Assembly (NCBI RefSeq): GCF_900115345.1
Contig: NZ_FOWC01000001.1
Location: forward strand, 310,001 to 374,000
Direction: 5' to 3'
Source: Amycolatopsis rubida
Lineage (GTDB): Bacteria; Actinomycetota; Actinomycetes; Mycobacteriales; Pseudonocardiaceae
DNA: 64,000 bases
The notes under the pieces are model-generated. The model searched no databases, was not told where the DNA came from, and saw nothing but the letters and a program-made list of their open reading frames with translations. Numbering within the stretch: position 1 is the first letter of the stretch; the number at the start of each line of letters is the position of its first letter. Both the position numbers and the translations under genes were made by a program. Of the stretch, positions 7,318 to 15,374 are shown piece after piece.

Positions 7318-8616
7318 TCAGAACAGCAACTGCGCCACCGCGTAAATCACCAGCCCGGCCAGCGCACCCACCACGGTCCCGTTGATCCGGATGAACTGCA
7401 GATCCCTCCCGACCTGCAGTTCGATCTTCCGCGACGTCTCCTCGGCGTCCCACCGCTCCACCGTGTCCGTGATGATCGTCGTGATCTCGCGGGAGTAGTG
7501 GGTCACCAGGTAGACCGCCGCGCCCTCGACCCAGCCGTCCACCTTCGAGGTCATCGACGGGTCGTCCACCAGGCGTTTGCCCAGCGACTCCAAGCCGCCG
7601 CGGACTCGCTGGCGCAGTTCGCTCGACGGGTCCTCCGCGGCGTTCAGCAGCATCTCCTTGGCCGTCGCCCACGCGTTGCCGATCAGCTTCTGCACTTCGC
7701 CGTGGTTCACGATCTGGCCCTTGACCTGCTCGGCCCGCTCCATGGTCTTCGGGTCGGTCTGCAGGTCCTGCGCGAACTCGCCGAGGAACTTGTCCAGCGC
7801 CAGGCGCATCGGGTGGTTGACGTCCGTTTTGACCGCCCAGGTGAACGTCAGGACCTCGCCGTACACCTTGTCCGCCAGCATTTCGTCGACGAACTTCGGC
7901 GACCAGCTCGGCGCGCGGTCCGAGACCACGCGCAGCATCGTCTGGTGGTTGTCCCGGACCCATTCGTAGGCGCGGTCGCACATCAGATCCACCAGCTTGT
8001 GGTGCGCGCCGTCCTCGAAAACGCCTGCCAGGATCTTGCCGAGCGGTGGGCCCCACGGCTTGTCGATCACGCGCTTGACCACGGCCTGCTCCATGATCGC
8101 CTGCACGTCCTCGTCGCGGAGCACCGTCACCGCGCCGCGCACGACGGTGGCCAGTTCCGACGTCACGCGTTCCGCGTTGTCGCGCTGCGAGAGCCAGCTG
8201 CCGAGCCTGCTCGCGACCTCGACGCGGCGGAGCTTGTCGCGGATGACGTCCGGGGACAGGAAGTTCGAGCCGACGAACTCGCCGAGGCTGTTGCCGAGCG
8301 CGTCCTTTTTGTTCGGAATGATCGCGGTGTGCGGGATCCGCAGGCCGAGCGGATGCCGGAACAGCGCCGTCACCGCGAACCAGTCCGCGAGCGCGCCGAC
8401 CATGCCCGCCTCGGCCGCGGCGCGCACGTAGCCGACCCAGCCTGCCCAGCCCGCCGACTCCGCCCAGCTCGTCAGCAGGAACACGATCGTCGCGCCGAGC
8501 AGGAAGGACAGCGCGACCAGCTTCATCTTGCGCAGACCGCGCCGTTTCGCCTCTTCGCCGGCGGTGCCGCCGGGCGGGTCCGCGGGCGTGACCTTGGCAG
8601 GGGTGAGTTGCTCCAC
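7318..8616 (-). CDS. DUF445 family membrane protein
   Basis: A 432-residue protein covering the DUF445 family: N-terminal hydrophobic segment (about 32-50), the conserved EAGMVGALADWFAVTALFRHPLGLRIPHTAIIP region (described here only by its start and end), a long helical middle, and a C-terminal hydrophobic helix (VVGALAGLVIYAVAQ). Homologues such as YjiN are inner-membrane proteins without a known activity. The GTG start at 8616 has no clear ribosome site and lies 29 bp from a divergent aminotransferase gene. Confidence 0.85.
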   Translation of the reverse strand: MEQLTPAKVTPADPPGGTAGEEAKRRGLRKMKLVALSFLLGATIVFLLTSWAESAGWAGWVGYVRAAAEAGMVGALADWFAVTALFRHPLGLRIPHTAIIPNKKDALGNSLGEFVGSNFLSPDVIRDKLRRVEVASRLGSWLSQRDNAERVTSELATVVRGAVTVLRDEDVQAIMEQAVVKRVIDKPWGPPLGKILAGVFEDGAHHKLVDLMCDRAYEWVRDNHQTMLRVVSDRAPSWSPKFVDEMLADKVYGEVLTFTWAVKTDVNHPMRLALDKFLGEFAQDLQTDPKTMERAEQVKGQIVNHGEVQKLIGNAWATAKEMLLNAAEDPSSELRQRVRGGLESLGKRLVDDPSMTSKVDGWVEGAAVYLVTHYSREITTIITDTVERWDAEETSRKIELQVGRDLQFIRINGTVVGALAGLVIYAVAQLLF

Positions 8617-8645
8617 ACCGCCATTGTCCGTGAGGATGCGTTCTC

Positions 8646-9812
8646 GTGCGTGAACCAGCTCTCGTCCCCCGCCTTCGCCCGTTCACCTCGACGGTCTTCG
8701 CGGAGATGACCGCGCTCGCCGTCCGGCACGACGCGGTCAACCTCGGCCAGGGCTTCCCGGACACCGACGGGCCGGCCGGAATGCTCGAAACGGCGAAGAA
8801 CTCGCTGTTCGGCGGCGACAACCAGTACCCGCCGGGGCCGGGCCGTCCGGAGCTGCGCGCCGCGATCAGCAGGCACCGCCAGCGCTACGGAGCCAGCTAC
8901 GACCCGGACACCGAGATCCTGGTCACCGCGGGTGCGACCGAGGCCATCGCGGCGTCGCTGATCGCACTGACCGAGGCGGGCGACGAGGTGCTCGTGGTCG
9001 AGCCGTACTACGACTCGTACGCCGCCGCGGTCGCGATGGCGGGTGCGCAGCGACGCGTCATCGGGCTGGTCGAAACCGAGAACGGACAGCTCGAACTCGA
9101 CCTCGACGCCCTCCGCGACGCGATCACCCCGAAAACCCGCGCGATGCTGCTGAATTCGCCGCACAACCCCACGGGCACGGTGTTTTCGCGCGCACAGCTG
9201 GAGGAAGTCGCGCGGCTGTGCGTCGAGCACGACCTCATCGCGGTCACCGACGAGGTCTACGAACACCTCGTCTTCGACGGCGCCGAGCACCTTCCGCTCG
9301 CATCGTTCCCCGGGATGCGCGAGCGGACCGTCGCGATTTCGAGCGCGGGCAAGACCTTCAACTGCACCGGCTGGAAGATCGGCTGGATCTGCTCGACGCC
9401 GGAGCTGGTGGCCGCGGTGAAGGCGGCGAAGCAGTTCATCACGTTCGTCTCCGGCGGACCGCTGCAGCCGGCCGTCGCGTACGCGCTCGACAACGAGCTT
9501 GAGTGGGTCGAAAACCTGCGCGCGAGTCTCCAGGAGAAGCGGGATCGGCTTTCCGCTGGCCTTGCCGATGCGGGATTCGCAGTCCGGCCGAGCGCGGGGA
9601 CGTACTTCGTGACGGCGGACGTGCGTCCGCTCGGTTTCGCGGACGCCGCCGAACTCGCTTGGACGCTGCCGGAACGCGCCGGAGTCGCCGCGGTACCCGT
9701 CAAGGTGTTCACGGATCACCCGGACGAGTGGAAACATTTGCTGAGGTTCGCGTTCTGCAAGCGCAACGAGGTGATCGACGAAGCCGTAGAGCGCCTGCGG
9801 AAACTCGTCTGA
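8646..9812 (+). CDS. Class I/II PLP aminotransferase (DapC-like)
   Basis: A 388-residue fold-type I aminotransferase. Visible motifs are the substrate-side NLGQGFPD (32-39), NSPHNPTG (170-177), the phosphate/ring contacts D202 and Y205 in TDEVYEH, and the Schiff-base lysine K236 in SSAGKTFNCTGWKIGW. It matches the group annotated as N-succinyldiaminopimelate aminotransferase DapC or kynurenine aminotransferase in actinobacteria; the substrate cannot be decided from sequence. The GTG start is likely leaderless, with the divergent DUF445 gene close upstream. Confidence 0.85.
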   Translation: MREPALVPRLRPFTSTVFAEMTALAVRHDAVNLGQGFPDTDGPAGMLETAKNSLFGGDNQYPPGPGRPELRAAISRHRQRYGASYDPDTEILVTAGATEAIAASLIALTEAGDEVLVVEPYYDSYAAAVAMAGAQRRVIGLVETENGQLELDLDALRDAITPKTRAMLLNSPHNPTGTVFSRAQLEEVARLCVEHDLIAVTDEVYEHLVFDGAEHLPLASFPGMRERTVAISSAGKTFNCTGWKIGWICSTPELVAAVKAAKQFITFVSGGPLQPAVAYALDNELEWVENLRASLQEKRDRLSAGLADAGFAVRPSAGTYFVTADVRPLGFADAAELAWTLPERAGVAAVPVKVFTDHPDEWKHLLRFAFCKRNEVIDEAVERLRKLV

Positions 9813-10172
9813 CGACTGCCGTCCGGTCCCGGTTTGCCCCTGGGGAATGGAGATACCGAGAGTGTCGCGGTGGCGGAAACATCGGGTCAACGCCCGAATT
9901 CGCGCTGCGGACGGGCCGCCCGGATGGCCGCATCTGCCCCGGTTGAGACGACGCAGGGTGATCGACTAGGGCGGATCGGACACCAGAGCCGGTGCGGACG
10001 TTCCGCCTTACGGGGTGGATCGAGCGCGGGAGAGATGAAACACTCGCGTCCGGTGCTAGAAAGAGGGCAGCCCCGGGGGACCTGCGACCTGGCCGGAAGA
10101 CAGCCCCAGCAAGATCAGTCTCGTGCGGTGGCACGAGCTTCAGGCGCGGACGGTGGTGGTGGCGTGACCGGC
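9813..10172 (+). other. Intergenic stretch without a supported gene
   Basis: About 360 bp upstream of the secreted repeat protein. The downstream frame remains open through it but the translated composition is not protein-like. It may be a long 5' leader. I compared it by eye with cobalamin and c-di-AMP riboswitch consensus elements and found no convincing match. Confidence 0.4.
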
Positions 10173-11633
10173 ATGGCGAATCCGTGCGGCCTCGCACATC
10201 CCGTGGCGTCCGGCTCCGGTCCGCTCGGGAACGCGGGGTCCGCGCTCCTCGGAATGGCCGGCGGCGCTTCGAACCGCGCCGAGCGGAACTCCTCTTTCGC
10301 GCGCGCGGGCGTGAAACGGCGGCCACGAGCCTGGGCGGCTCCGATCGCCCGGCCCGCCGCCCGGATCGCCGTCGCGGGCGGGCTCACCCTGGCCGGATGG
10401 CTGCTCGGCGCGGCGTTGTCGCAGGCGAACGCCGCGACGGACGACCACGCCGACCGTCCCGCCGCTTCGGCGCACGACACCGAACCGGAGCACCGGTACG
10501 CCGGAACGGCCACGTCCGGCACCCTCACCTGGGCGATGCCCGGGGCGGCGACCGGCGCGAAGCACGCCTCCCTCCACCGGTTCCAGATCTCCGCCGACGA
10601 CTACCGGCCGGACGTGAGCTTCCGGTCGGCCACTGTGTCCGGGAACGACCCGGAGCACCAGACCAGCGCCGCGGCGACCCGTCCCAAGATCACCAAGCCC
10701 GCCAAGGCGAAAAGCCCGGGCAAAGCGAAACACCACGCACCGGCGAGCGACCCCGCGCCCGAAGCGACCACGCAGCCCGGCCTGCTCGGCAGCACCAGCA
10801 GCGAGCCCAGCCAAGGTTCGCCCGGCAGCACCAGCACCGAGCCCCAGCCCGGCCTGCCCAGCAACACCAGCAGCGAACCCAGCCAAGATTCGCCCGGCAG
10901 CACCAGCACCGAGCCCCAGCCCGGCCTACTCAGCAACACCAGCAGCGAACCCGAGCAAGGCGAGCCGCGGCAAGGTCTCCTCGGCGGTCTTCTCGGCGGC
11001 ACCGGCCGTGATTCCGGCCCTGGCCTTCTCGGCGGGCTCCTCGACAGCCCCGGCACCGGCCGGCCAGGTCTCCTCGACAGCATTCTCGGAACCGTCGACC
11101 ACACCGTCGACACGACCCTGCACACCACCGTCACCTCGGTCGACACCGTGATCGACACCGCACCGGTCCGGGTCGTCGAGCCGCCGGTCGCCACGGTCGA
11201 ACCGGCCCCGTCCGCCAGCGGGTCAGTCAGCGTCTCCGTCCCGGCGGCCAAGCTGGCGAAAGAGCCGGAAGCGCCGGTCGCCGTGAAGGTCAGCAAGCAG
11301 GCGCCCGTCGTCCACGCCGCGTCCGCCCACGTCCGCACCGCGCAGCCCGCCGCCAAGCAGGAGAACCAGCCCGCGCCGCCGGTGAAGGAACACAGCCAGG
11401 CAGGCGGCAGCAGTGGTGGCGGCGAAGGCCTGCCCTCGGCTCCGGCCGCGCCTGCCGCGCCCGCGTCGACTGTCTCACCGGGACACGACGGGCACGGCGG
11501 TCTGCGCCAGCTGTTCGCGCTGTCCGGCGACGGCGACACCGTCACTCAGCTCAAGCTCATCGGCGTCAGCCGCGACCACGAGGTCGACGGCGCGGGCAGG
11601 GACGCCGCCCTGCCGACCACCTCCCCGGACTGA
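10173..11633 (+). CDS. Secreted Pro/Ser/Thr-rich repeat protein
   Basis: Up to 486 residues. A basic stretch followed by a hydrophobic helix ends in QANA-ATDD, a good signal-peptidase site, so the mature protein is exported. The middle has about 2.5 copies of a 24-residue Ser/Thr/Glu/Pro repeat, followed by GLLGGLLGG-type Gly/Leu repeats and a Pro/Ala-rich tail with HxH near the end. No enzymatic domain is recognised; a cell-wall or extracellular structural role is a guess. The start is uncertain: ATG 10173 (chosen), GTG 10164, or GTG 11 residues before the hydrophobic helix at 10311, which would give a normal-length signal peptide. Confidence 0.6.
   Translation: MANPCGLAHPVASGSGPLGNAGSALLGMAGGASNRAERNSSFARAGVKRRPRAWAAPIARPAARIAVAGGLTLAGWLLGAALSQANAATDDHADRPAASAHDTEPEHRYAGTATSGTLTWAMPGAATGAKHASLHRFQISADDYRPDVSFRSATVSGNDPEHQTSAAATRPKITKPAKAKSPGKAKHHAPASDPAPEATTQPGLLGSTSSEPSQGSPGSTSTEPQPGLPSNTSSEPSQDSPGSTSTEPQPGLLSNTSSEPEQGEPRQGLLGGLLGGTGRDSGPGLLGGLLDSPGTGRPGLLDSILGTVDHTVDTTLHTTVTSVDTVIDTAPVRVVEPPVATVEPAPSASGSVSVSVPAAKLAKEPEAPVAVKVSKQAPVVHAASAHVRTAQPAAKQENQPAPPVKEHSQAGGSSGGGEGLPSAPAAPAAPASTVSPGHDGHGGLRQLFALSGDGDTVTQLKLIGVSRDHEVDGAGRDAALPTTSPD
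10782..10960. repeat. 72-bp tandem repeat in the secreted protein gene
   Basis: Units start at 10782, 10854 and 10926, exactly 72 bp (24 codons) apart; the first two are complete and the third is partial. They encode the Ser/Thr/Glu/Pro repeat. Confidence 0.85.
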
Positions 11634-11759
11634 CCTCCCGACCGGTTACCCGGGGAGAGCTCCGTCCACCTCAAGATCAACTTCTTGATCGCGCGCGCCC
11701 GTTCGCTGCGCCGGACTCACCCCTTCGCACTAGTGCTACTTCACTCAAGGGGCTGAACC

Positions 11760-11918
11760 ATGACCGCACTTCCCGACCGGCCGACCGCGCCCGGCCGGAT
11801 CGGGTCCTGGTCCCGGCGCCGCGCTGCCCCCGCGGCGCCGGGACCCACCACGGGCGTGCTCCGGAGGCTTTCACTCACCGCGCCGAGCGAAAGCCTGCGC
11901 CAACCGAAGCCCGCCTGA
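11760..11918 (+). CDS. Small unknown protein, 52 residues
   Basis: An ATG at 11760 is preceded by AAGGGG (11746-11751), a fair ribosome site, and opens a 52-codon frame ending at 11918 directly before a strong hairpin. Third-position GC is about 85%, as in real genes here. The product is basic and Pro/Arg-rich (begins MTALPDRPTAPGRIGSW), with no signal peptide or membrane helix and no family that I recognise. Independent transcription is plausible because a small inverted repeat (GATCAA/TTGATC, 11677-11692) and AT-richer sequence lie upstream. Confidence 0.5.
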   Translation: MTALPDRPTAPGRIGSWSRRRAAPAAPGPTTGVLRRLSLTAPSESLRQPKPA

Positions 11919-11919
11919 A

Positions 11920-11969
11920 CCGAGGGCGCTTCCCGGCACTTCGAGGGGCTGTGCCGGGAAGCGCCTCGG
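11920..11969 (+). terminator. Long stem-loop after the 52-residue gene
   Basis: A 19-bp stem with one bulged base, arms beginning CCGAGG and ending CCTCGG, encloses an 11-base loop. It starts 2 bases after the stop codon. There is no T-tract. It could also serve the convergent MocR gene. Confidence 0.75.
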
Positions 11970-12082
11970 ACGATCGGCCGGTGCGCCGGACAGGTGACCG
12001 CCACCCTCCCTGGAGTGGCTGGATCCCATCCGGTGCACCGGCTGTTCACGTCGTGAGAACCGGCATCCCCACTCACGATCCG

Positions 12083-13522
12083 CTAGGTCACCGAAATCCG
12101 TTCCGCGGGCACATCCGCGCAGCCGCGCACCGAGGCCGCCGCCGCGCTCACCCGTCGCACCGCTTCCGGCAACTGCTCGCGCGGCAGCCCGAACGGCAGC
12201 CGCAGCCAGCGTTCCAACCCGCCGTGCACCCCGAACCTCGACCCTGGCGCGATCTGGACTCCGTGGTTCGCCGCCGACACCGCCAGCCGTGTGCTCATCG
12301 GTTCCGGCAACCGGCACCACAGCGACAGTCCGCCGGAGGGCACCTGGAATGTCCACTCTGGACAGTACTTGCGCAGTGCCGCGATCGTGATGTCCCGCTG
12401 CTCCCGGAATTCCGCCCGGCGCCGGGCGAGCACGTCGTATCCCTCCGGTTCGAGCAGCGCCGCCAGCACGAGCTGGTCGAACACCGGCGCGCCAAGATCG
12501 ACCGCGAACCGCGAGGACTGCAACCGGTCCAGCAAATCCGTCGACGCCCGGATCCAGCCCAGCCGCAACCCGCCCCACTGCGATTTCGCCGCCGAGCCGA
12601 CGCTCAGCACCAGATCCCCGCCGAACGCGGCCAGCGGCGGCGGACCGGCCACCGGATCGCCCTCGTAATCCAGTTCCACCAACGATTCGTCGACCACGAC
12701 CGGCGTCCGCGACCGGGCGAGCAGCCCGCCGAGCCGTTCCCGGCCCGCCGCGTCGAGGCGCAACCCGGTCGGATTCTGGAAGTCGACCACGAGATAGCCG
12801 AACCGGGGCGCGGCCTGGCGCAGCGCGGCCTCGATTCCCGGCAAATCCCAGCCGTGCACCGGATCGAGCGCGACCGGCACCGGCAACGCATGCGTCGCGC
12901 GGACGGCGTCGATGGCGTTCGGATACGTCGGCTGCTCAAGCAGGACCCGGTCACCGGGCCCGCTCAGCATCCGCAGGCAGAGCACGAACGCGGAGTACGC
13001 ACCGGAGGTCACCAGCACCTGGTCCGGCGACGTCGGCAGGCCACGCGCGGTGTAGCGCTCAGCAATCCGCTCCCGCAGCCGCGGCAGTCCCCCGGTGAGA
13101 TAGCCATTTCCGCTGACGTACTCGACCAGATCACGCCGCGCGGTGTCGAACGCGGCCATCAGCCCGGGCACCGCGGGCGGTGCGGCCCGCGCGAGGTCGA
13201 GGAGGTCGTCCCGAACCGCCTCGGCCTCGTCGCGGTTGCCCACACCAGCCACCCACGACCCAGCTCCGCGACGGCTGGCGACGAGACCGTCCGCGCGGAG
13301 CCGGTCGAGCGCCGCCCCGATCAGCGTGCGGCTGACGCCGAGCGCGTCGGCGAGTTCGCGCTCGGCGGGCAGCCGCGTGCCAATCGGCAACTGCCCGTCG
13401 AGCACGTGCAACTCGACCGCCGCGGCGAGGTCAGACGCACCTTGCCGGGAGCCACGCTGCCGCCATTCCCCCAGTAATATGGCCAATCGCCGTCCCGAAA
13501 TCCGGCCACCCAGAGGTTCCAT
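12083..13522 (-). CDS. MocR-family regulator (GntR HTH + aminotransferase)
   Basis: A 479-residue fusion of an N-terminal GntR winged helix (about 25-95; LPAERELADALGVSRTLIGAALDRL) and a fold-type I aminotransferase domain. The PLP lysine is present in GSAAKSQWGGLRLGW, and the NPTG and VVDESL motifs are intact. The neighbouring divergent YczE-type membrane gene identifies the YczR subgroup, which regulates YczE in several actinobacteria. The start ATG at 13522 is preferred because GATAAT, a good -10 box, lies just upstream, giving a near-leaderless mRNA; an upstream TTG/GTG frame extends to 13573 but crosses the promoter. Confidence 0.87.
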   Translation of the reverse strand: MEPLGGRISGRRLAILLGEWRQRGSRQGASDLAAAVELHVLDGQLPIGTRLPAERELADALGVSRTLIGAALDRLRADGLVASRRGAGSWVAGVGNRDEAEAVRDDLLDLARAAPPAVPGLMAAFDTARRDLVEYVSGNGYLTGGLPRLRERIAERYTARGLPTSPDQVLVTSGAYSAFVLCLRMLSGPGDRVLLEQPTYPNAIDAVRATHALPVPVALDPVHGWDLPGIEAALRQAAPRFGYLVVDFQNPTGLRLDAAGRERLGGLLARSRTPVVVDESLVELDYEGDPVAGPPPLAAFGGDLVLSVGSAAKSQWGGLRLGWIRASTDLLDRLQSSRFAVDLGAPVFDQLVLAALLEPEGYDVLARRRAEFREQRDITIAALRKYCPEWTFQVPSGGLSLWCRLPEPMSTRLAVSAANHGVQIAPGSRFGVHGGLERWLRLPFGLPREQLPEAVRRVSAAAASVRGCADVPAERISVT

Positions 13523-13524
13523 AA

Positions 13525-13575
13525 GGCCAATTATCGCGCATTGGCCATGGCATACCAGGCCAGTTGGCACCAATA
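13525..13575. promoter_or_regulatory. MocR/YczE intergenic operator region
   Basis: GGCCAAT (13525-13531) and ATTGGCC (13540-13546) form an inverted repeat that overlaps the GATAAT box of the MocR gene (complement, 13533-13538). Further half-sites GGCCAGTTGG follow at about 13558-13567. MocR regulators typically bind paired half-sites in such divergent promoters; binding here is inferred. Confidence 0.55.
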
Positions 13576-13583
13576 GTGGAGAA

Positions 13584-14225
13584 GTGGCAGTTACCGACCT
13601 CAGTCCCCTCAGCCTTCGCCGAGCTCCCGCGCGCCGGGGTGTCCAGTTGCTCGCCGGCCTCGCGCTCTATGGCGCGAGCATGGCCATGCTCACCCGCGCC
13701 CGCCTCGGCCTAGACCCGTGGGACGTGCTGAACGATGGCCTGACCAAGATCACCGGGCTGACGTTCGGCACGATCAGCGCCGTCGTGGCGGTGTTCGTCC
13801 TGCTGCTGTGGATCCCGCTGCGGCAGCGCCCCGGCATCGGCACCGTCGCGAACATCGCGGTGATCGCGGTAGCGGTCGACGCGGTGCGCGCCGTGCTACC
13901 CGACCAGCACGTGCTCGTCTGGCAGATCCTGATGCTGGTCGGCGGCGTGGTCCTGAACGCCGTCGCGACCGCGGTGTACGTCGGCACCCGCCTGGGCCCC
14001 GGCCCCCGCGACGGCTTGATGACCGGCCTGCACGCGCGAACCGGCTGGTCCGTCCGCCTGGTCCGGACCGGCATCGAGGTACTCGTCCTGGCCGCGGGCT
14101 GGCTGCTCGGCGGCGCGGTCGGCGTCGGAACCGTGCTGTACGCCCTCAGCATCGGCCCGCTGACCCAGGCCCTGCTCCCGCTGGTCACTTGGCGCACCGG
14201 GGCGCACCAGCAAGAACAGCATTAG
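13584..14225 (+). CDS. YczE-type integral membrane protein
   Basis: A 213-residue protein with five to six predicted membrane helices and the conserved RARLGLDPWDVLNDGL segment near the N-terminus and TRLGPGPRDGLMTGL in the middle, both diagnostic of the YczE/YyaS/YitT-like family. Function is unknown; in Bacillus subtilis yczE is needed for some secondary-metabolite production. GTG at 13584 is chosen; a GGAG lies close upstream. Gene pair with a MocR regulator supports regulation by a PLP- or amine-related signal. Its 3' end overlaps the convergent Clp-N gene by 4 bp. Confidence 0.8.
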   Translation: MAVTDLSPLSLRRAPARRGVQLLAGLALYGASMAMLTRARLGLDPWDVLNDGLTKITGLTFGTISAVVAVFVLLLWIPLRQRPGIGTVANIAVIAVAVDAVRAVLPDQHVLVWQILMLVGGVVLNAVATAVYVGTRLGPGPRDGLMTGLHARTGWSVRLVRTGIEVLVLAAGWLLGGAVGVGTVLYALSIGPLTQALLPLVTWRTGAHQQEQH

Positions 14226-14755
14226 CGCTTGCCGACGGCGTGGCGGACCGCCGGATAGTCGATCCCGCGCGCCGCGAGGAAGTCGGCTACCGGACCGCGC
14301 TGTTTCACGAGGGCGAGCAGCAAATGCTCCTGCCCCAGATGCTTGTCGCCGAGTTCATGCGCCTCCCGCACGCTCATCTGCAGCGCGCTCTTCGCGTCCT
14401 CGGTGAACGGCAAGTGATTGCGCTTCGTGGGCCGGCTCGCCTGAGCAAGCGCACCCGGCCCGTGCGTCTGCTCGATCCGCTCGACAATCTGATCAACGTC
14501 GATGCCGAACTCGGTGAGCGCCTCGGCATCGGCGTCACTGATCCCGCCACGCCGGCGCACCCGGGCAAGCTCAGCGAAGACGTCCTCGCGCGACACGCCG
14601 AGGTTCCGCAGCAACCGCACGGCCTCGCCGTTCTCGATCCGCGCCAACCCGGCGAAAACCGCCTGCGCGGAAATCTCGTGCGCCCCCGCCTCATGCGCCG
14701 CAGCCTGCGCTTCGACGACTGCTCTCCGGGCGTCATGGGTGAACTTCTCGAACAT
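14222..14755 (-). CDS. Stand-alone Clp N-domain protein
   Basis: A 177-residue protein made only of the ClpA/ClpC-type N-terminal double repeat: MFEKFTHDARRAVVEAQAAAHE at the start of repeat 1 (1-70) and LPFTEDAKSALQMSVREAHELGDKHLGQEHLLLAL in repeat 2 (about 105-170; given by its first and last residues). There is no AAA+ ATPase domain. Such proteins could act as adaptors or as ligand-sensing partners. Its ATG overlaps the TGA of the upstream HTH gene (TGATG), so the pair is translationally coupled. The same two modules are fused in one protein at 31427-32149. Confidence 0.88.
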   Translation of the reverse strand: MFEKFTHDARRAVVEAQAAAHEAGAHEISAQAVFAGLARIENGEAVRLLRNLGVSREDVFAELARVRRRGGISDADAEALTEFGIDVDQIVERIEQTHGPGALAQASRPTKRNHLPFTEDAKSALQMSVREAHELGDKHLGQEHLLLALVKQRGPVADFLAARGIDYPAVRHAVGKR

Positions 14756-14964
14756 CAATGCCTCCCGTACTTCTTGTGGACGGCCTGTCGGCTGACCCCC
14801 AACTCGGCCGCGATGTCCTGCCAAGACCAGCCGTGCATCCGCGCACTGCGCACCTGAACCGCCTCCAACTGCTCAAGCAACCGCCTCAGCGCCGCCACCG
14901 CCCGAAGCCCCACCCGCGGATCCCGGTCACCGGCGCGAGCGGCCAAATCCGTCGCCTCCGTCAT
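14755..14964 (-). CDS. Small HTH protein coupled to Clp-N protein
   Basis: A 69-residue protein whose C-terminal third is a helix-turn-helix (WSWQDIAAELGVSRQAVHKKYG). This closely resembles the HTH of the fused Clp-N protein at 31427 (SWTDIGASMGVSKQAAQKRF). The ATG at 14964 follows a -10-like TAGGTT and has no ribosome site, so it is probably leaderless. Two GTCAAC/GTTGAC palindromes in the promoter are the likely binding sites of this protein, giving autorepression. What signal the pair senses is unknown. Confidence 0.8.
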   Translation of the reverse strand: MTEATDLAARAGDRDPRVGLRAVAALRRLLEQLEAVQVRSARMHGWSWQDIAAELGVSRQAVHKKYGRH

Positions 14965-14967
14965 AAT

Positions 14968-15011
14968 GTCAACCTAGATTGACGCCACCGAACTGTCAAC
15001 CCGAGTTGACA
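14968..15011 (-). promoter_or_regulatory. Paired palindromic operators and leaderless promoter
   Basis: Operator 1 is GTCAA-N6-TTGAC (14968-14983); operator 2 is TGTCAAC-N4-GTTGACA (14994-15011, perfect). Centres are 27 bp apart. On the minus strand, TTGACA of operator 2 and TAGGTT of operator 1 are spaced 17 bp apart and fit -35 and -10 elements, with the start codon immediately after. A protein bound here would block its own promoter. The second Clp-N locus has the same arrangement. Confidence 0.75.
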
Positions 15012-15018
15012 TCACTCC

Positions 15019-15337
15019 GTGAGGGCCACCCTCATTGACTCTGATTCCCGCAGGGTTCCCCTCACGACCCACGACCGGTCCGCGAGAGGCCCCTGCACGA
15101 ACGCGGGTTCCCTCAAGAAGCCCCTCACCGCCCCGCCCGCAGACCGCCACCGCTGCACCCACCATCGAGGCACCCAGCCCCTCCCCCGCACCCCGATACG
15201 AAGCCCCCCTGCGGACTGGGGTTGCTTGTCAAGGCATCTTTCCCGCCTTGACAAGCAACCCCAGACCGTCAGCACACTCAACCTTCGGGGTGCCCCACAC
15301 CAGCAACCAGGCCAATGTCGCCCCCAGGCGACGAGCC
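15019..15337 (+). repeat. Dispersed intergenic repeat with long hairpin, copy 1
   Basis: About 319 bp that recurs, mostly identical, at 58187-58540. It starts GTGAGGGCCACCCTCATTGA and ends GGCGACGAGCC. It includes a perfect 20-bp stem (15216-15235 with 15245-15264; arms begin CTGGGG and end CCCCAG) with a 9-base loop ATCTTTCCC. The middle part differs by indels in a C-rich minisatellite-like tract. It encodes no protein I can support and carries no transposase. It lies directly upstream of the phosphatase gene. Confidence 0.85.
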
Positions 15338-15374
15338 CCCCACCCCACCCCCACCCGCGAGCTACAGTCGACCA

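Noticed and set aside
6503..7345. A 280-residue plus-strand frame in the repeat region
   Set aside because: Proline/Thr-rich translation of the tandem repeat, third-position GC near 70% instead of above 90%, and all other frames are similarly open.
9813..10172. Possible c-di-AMP or cobalamin riboswitch upstream of the secreted protein
   Set aside because: Only scattered similarity (for example a GGGGTGGATC stretch); the invariant core elements of either class are missing.
15019..15337. Insertion sequence or MITE
   Set aside because: The repeat has no transposase, no terminal inverted repeats and no target-site duplication that I can see.
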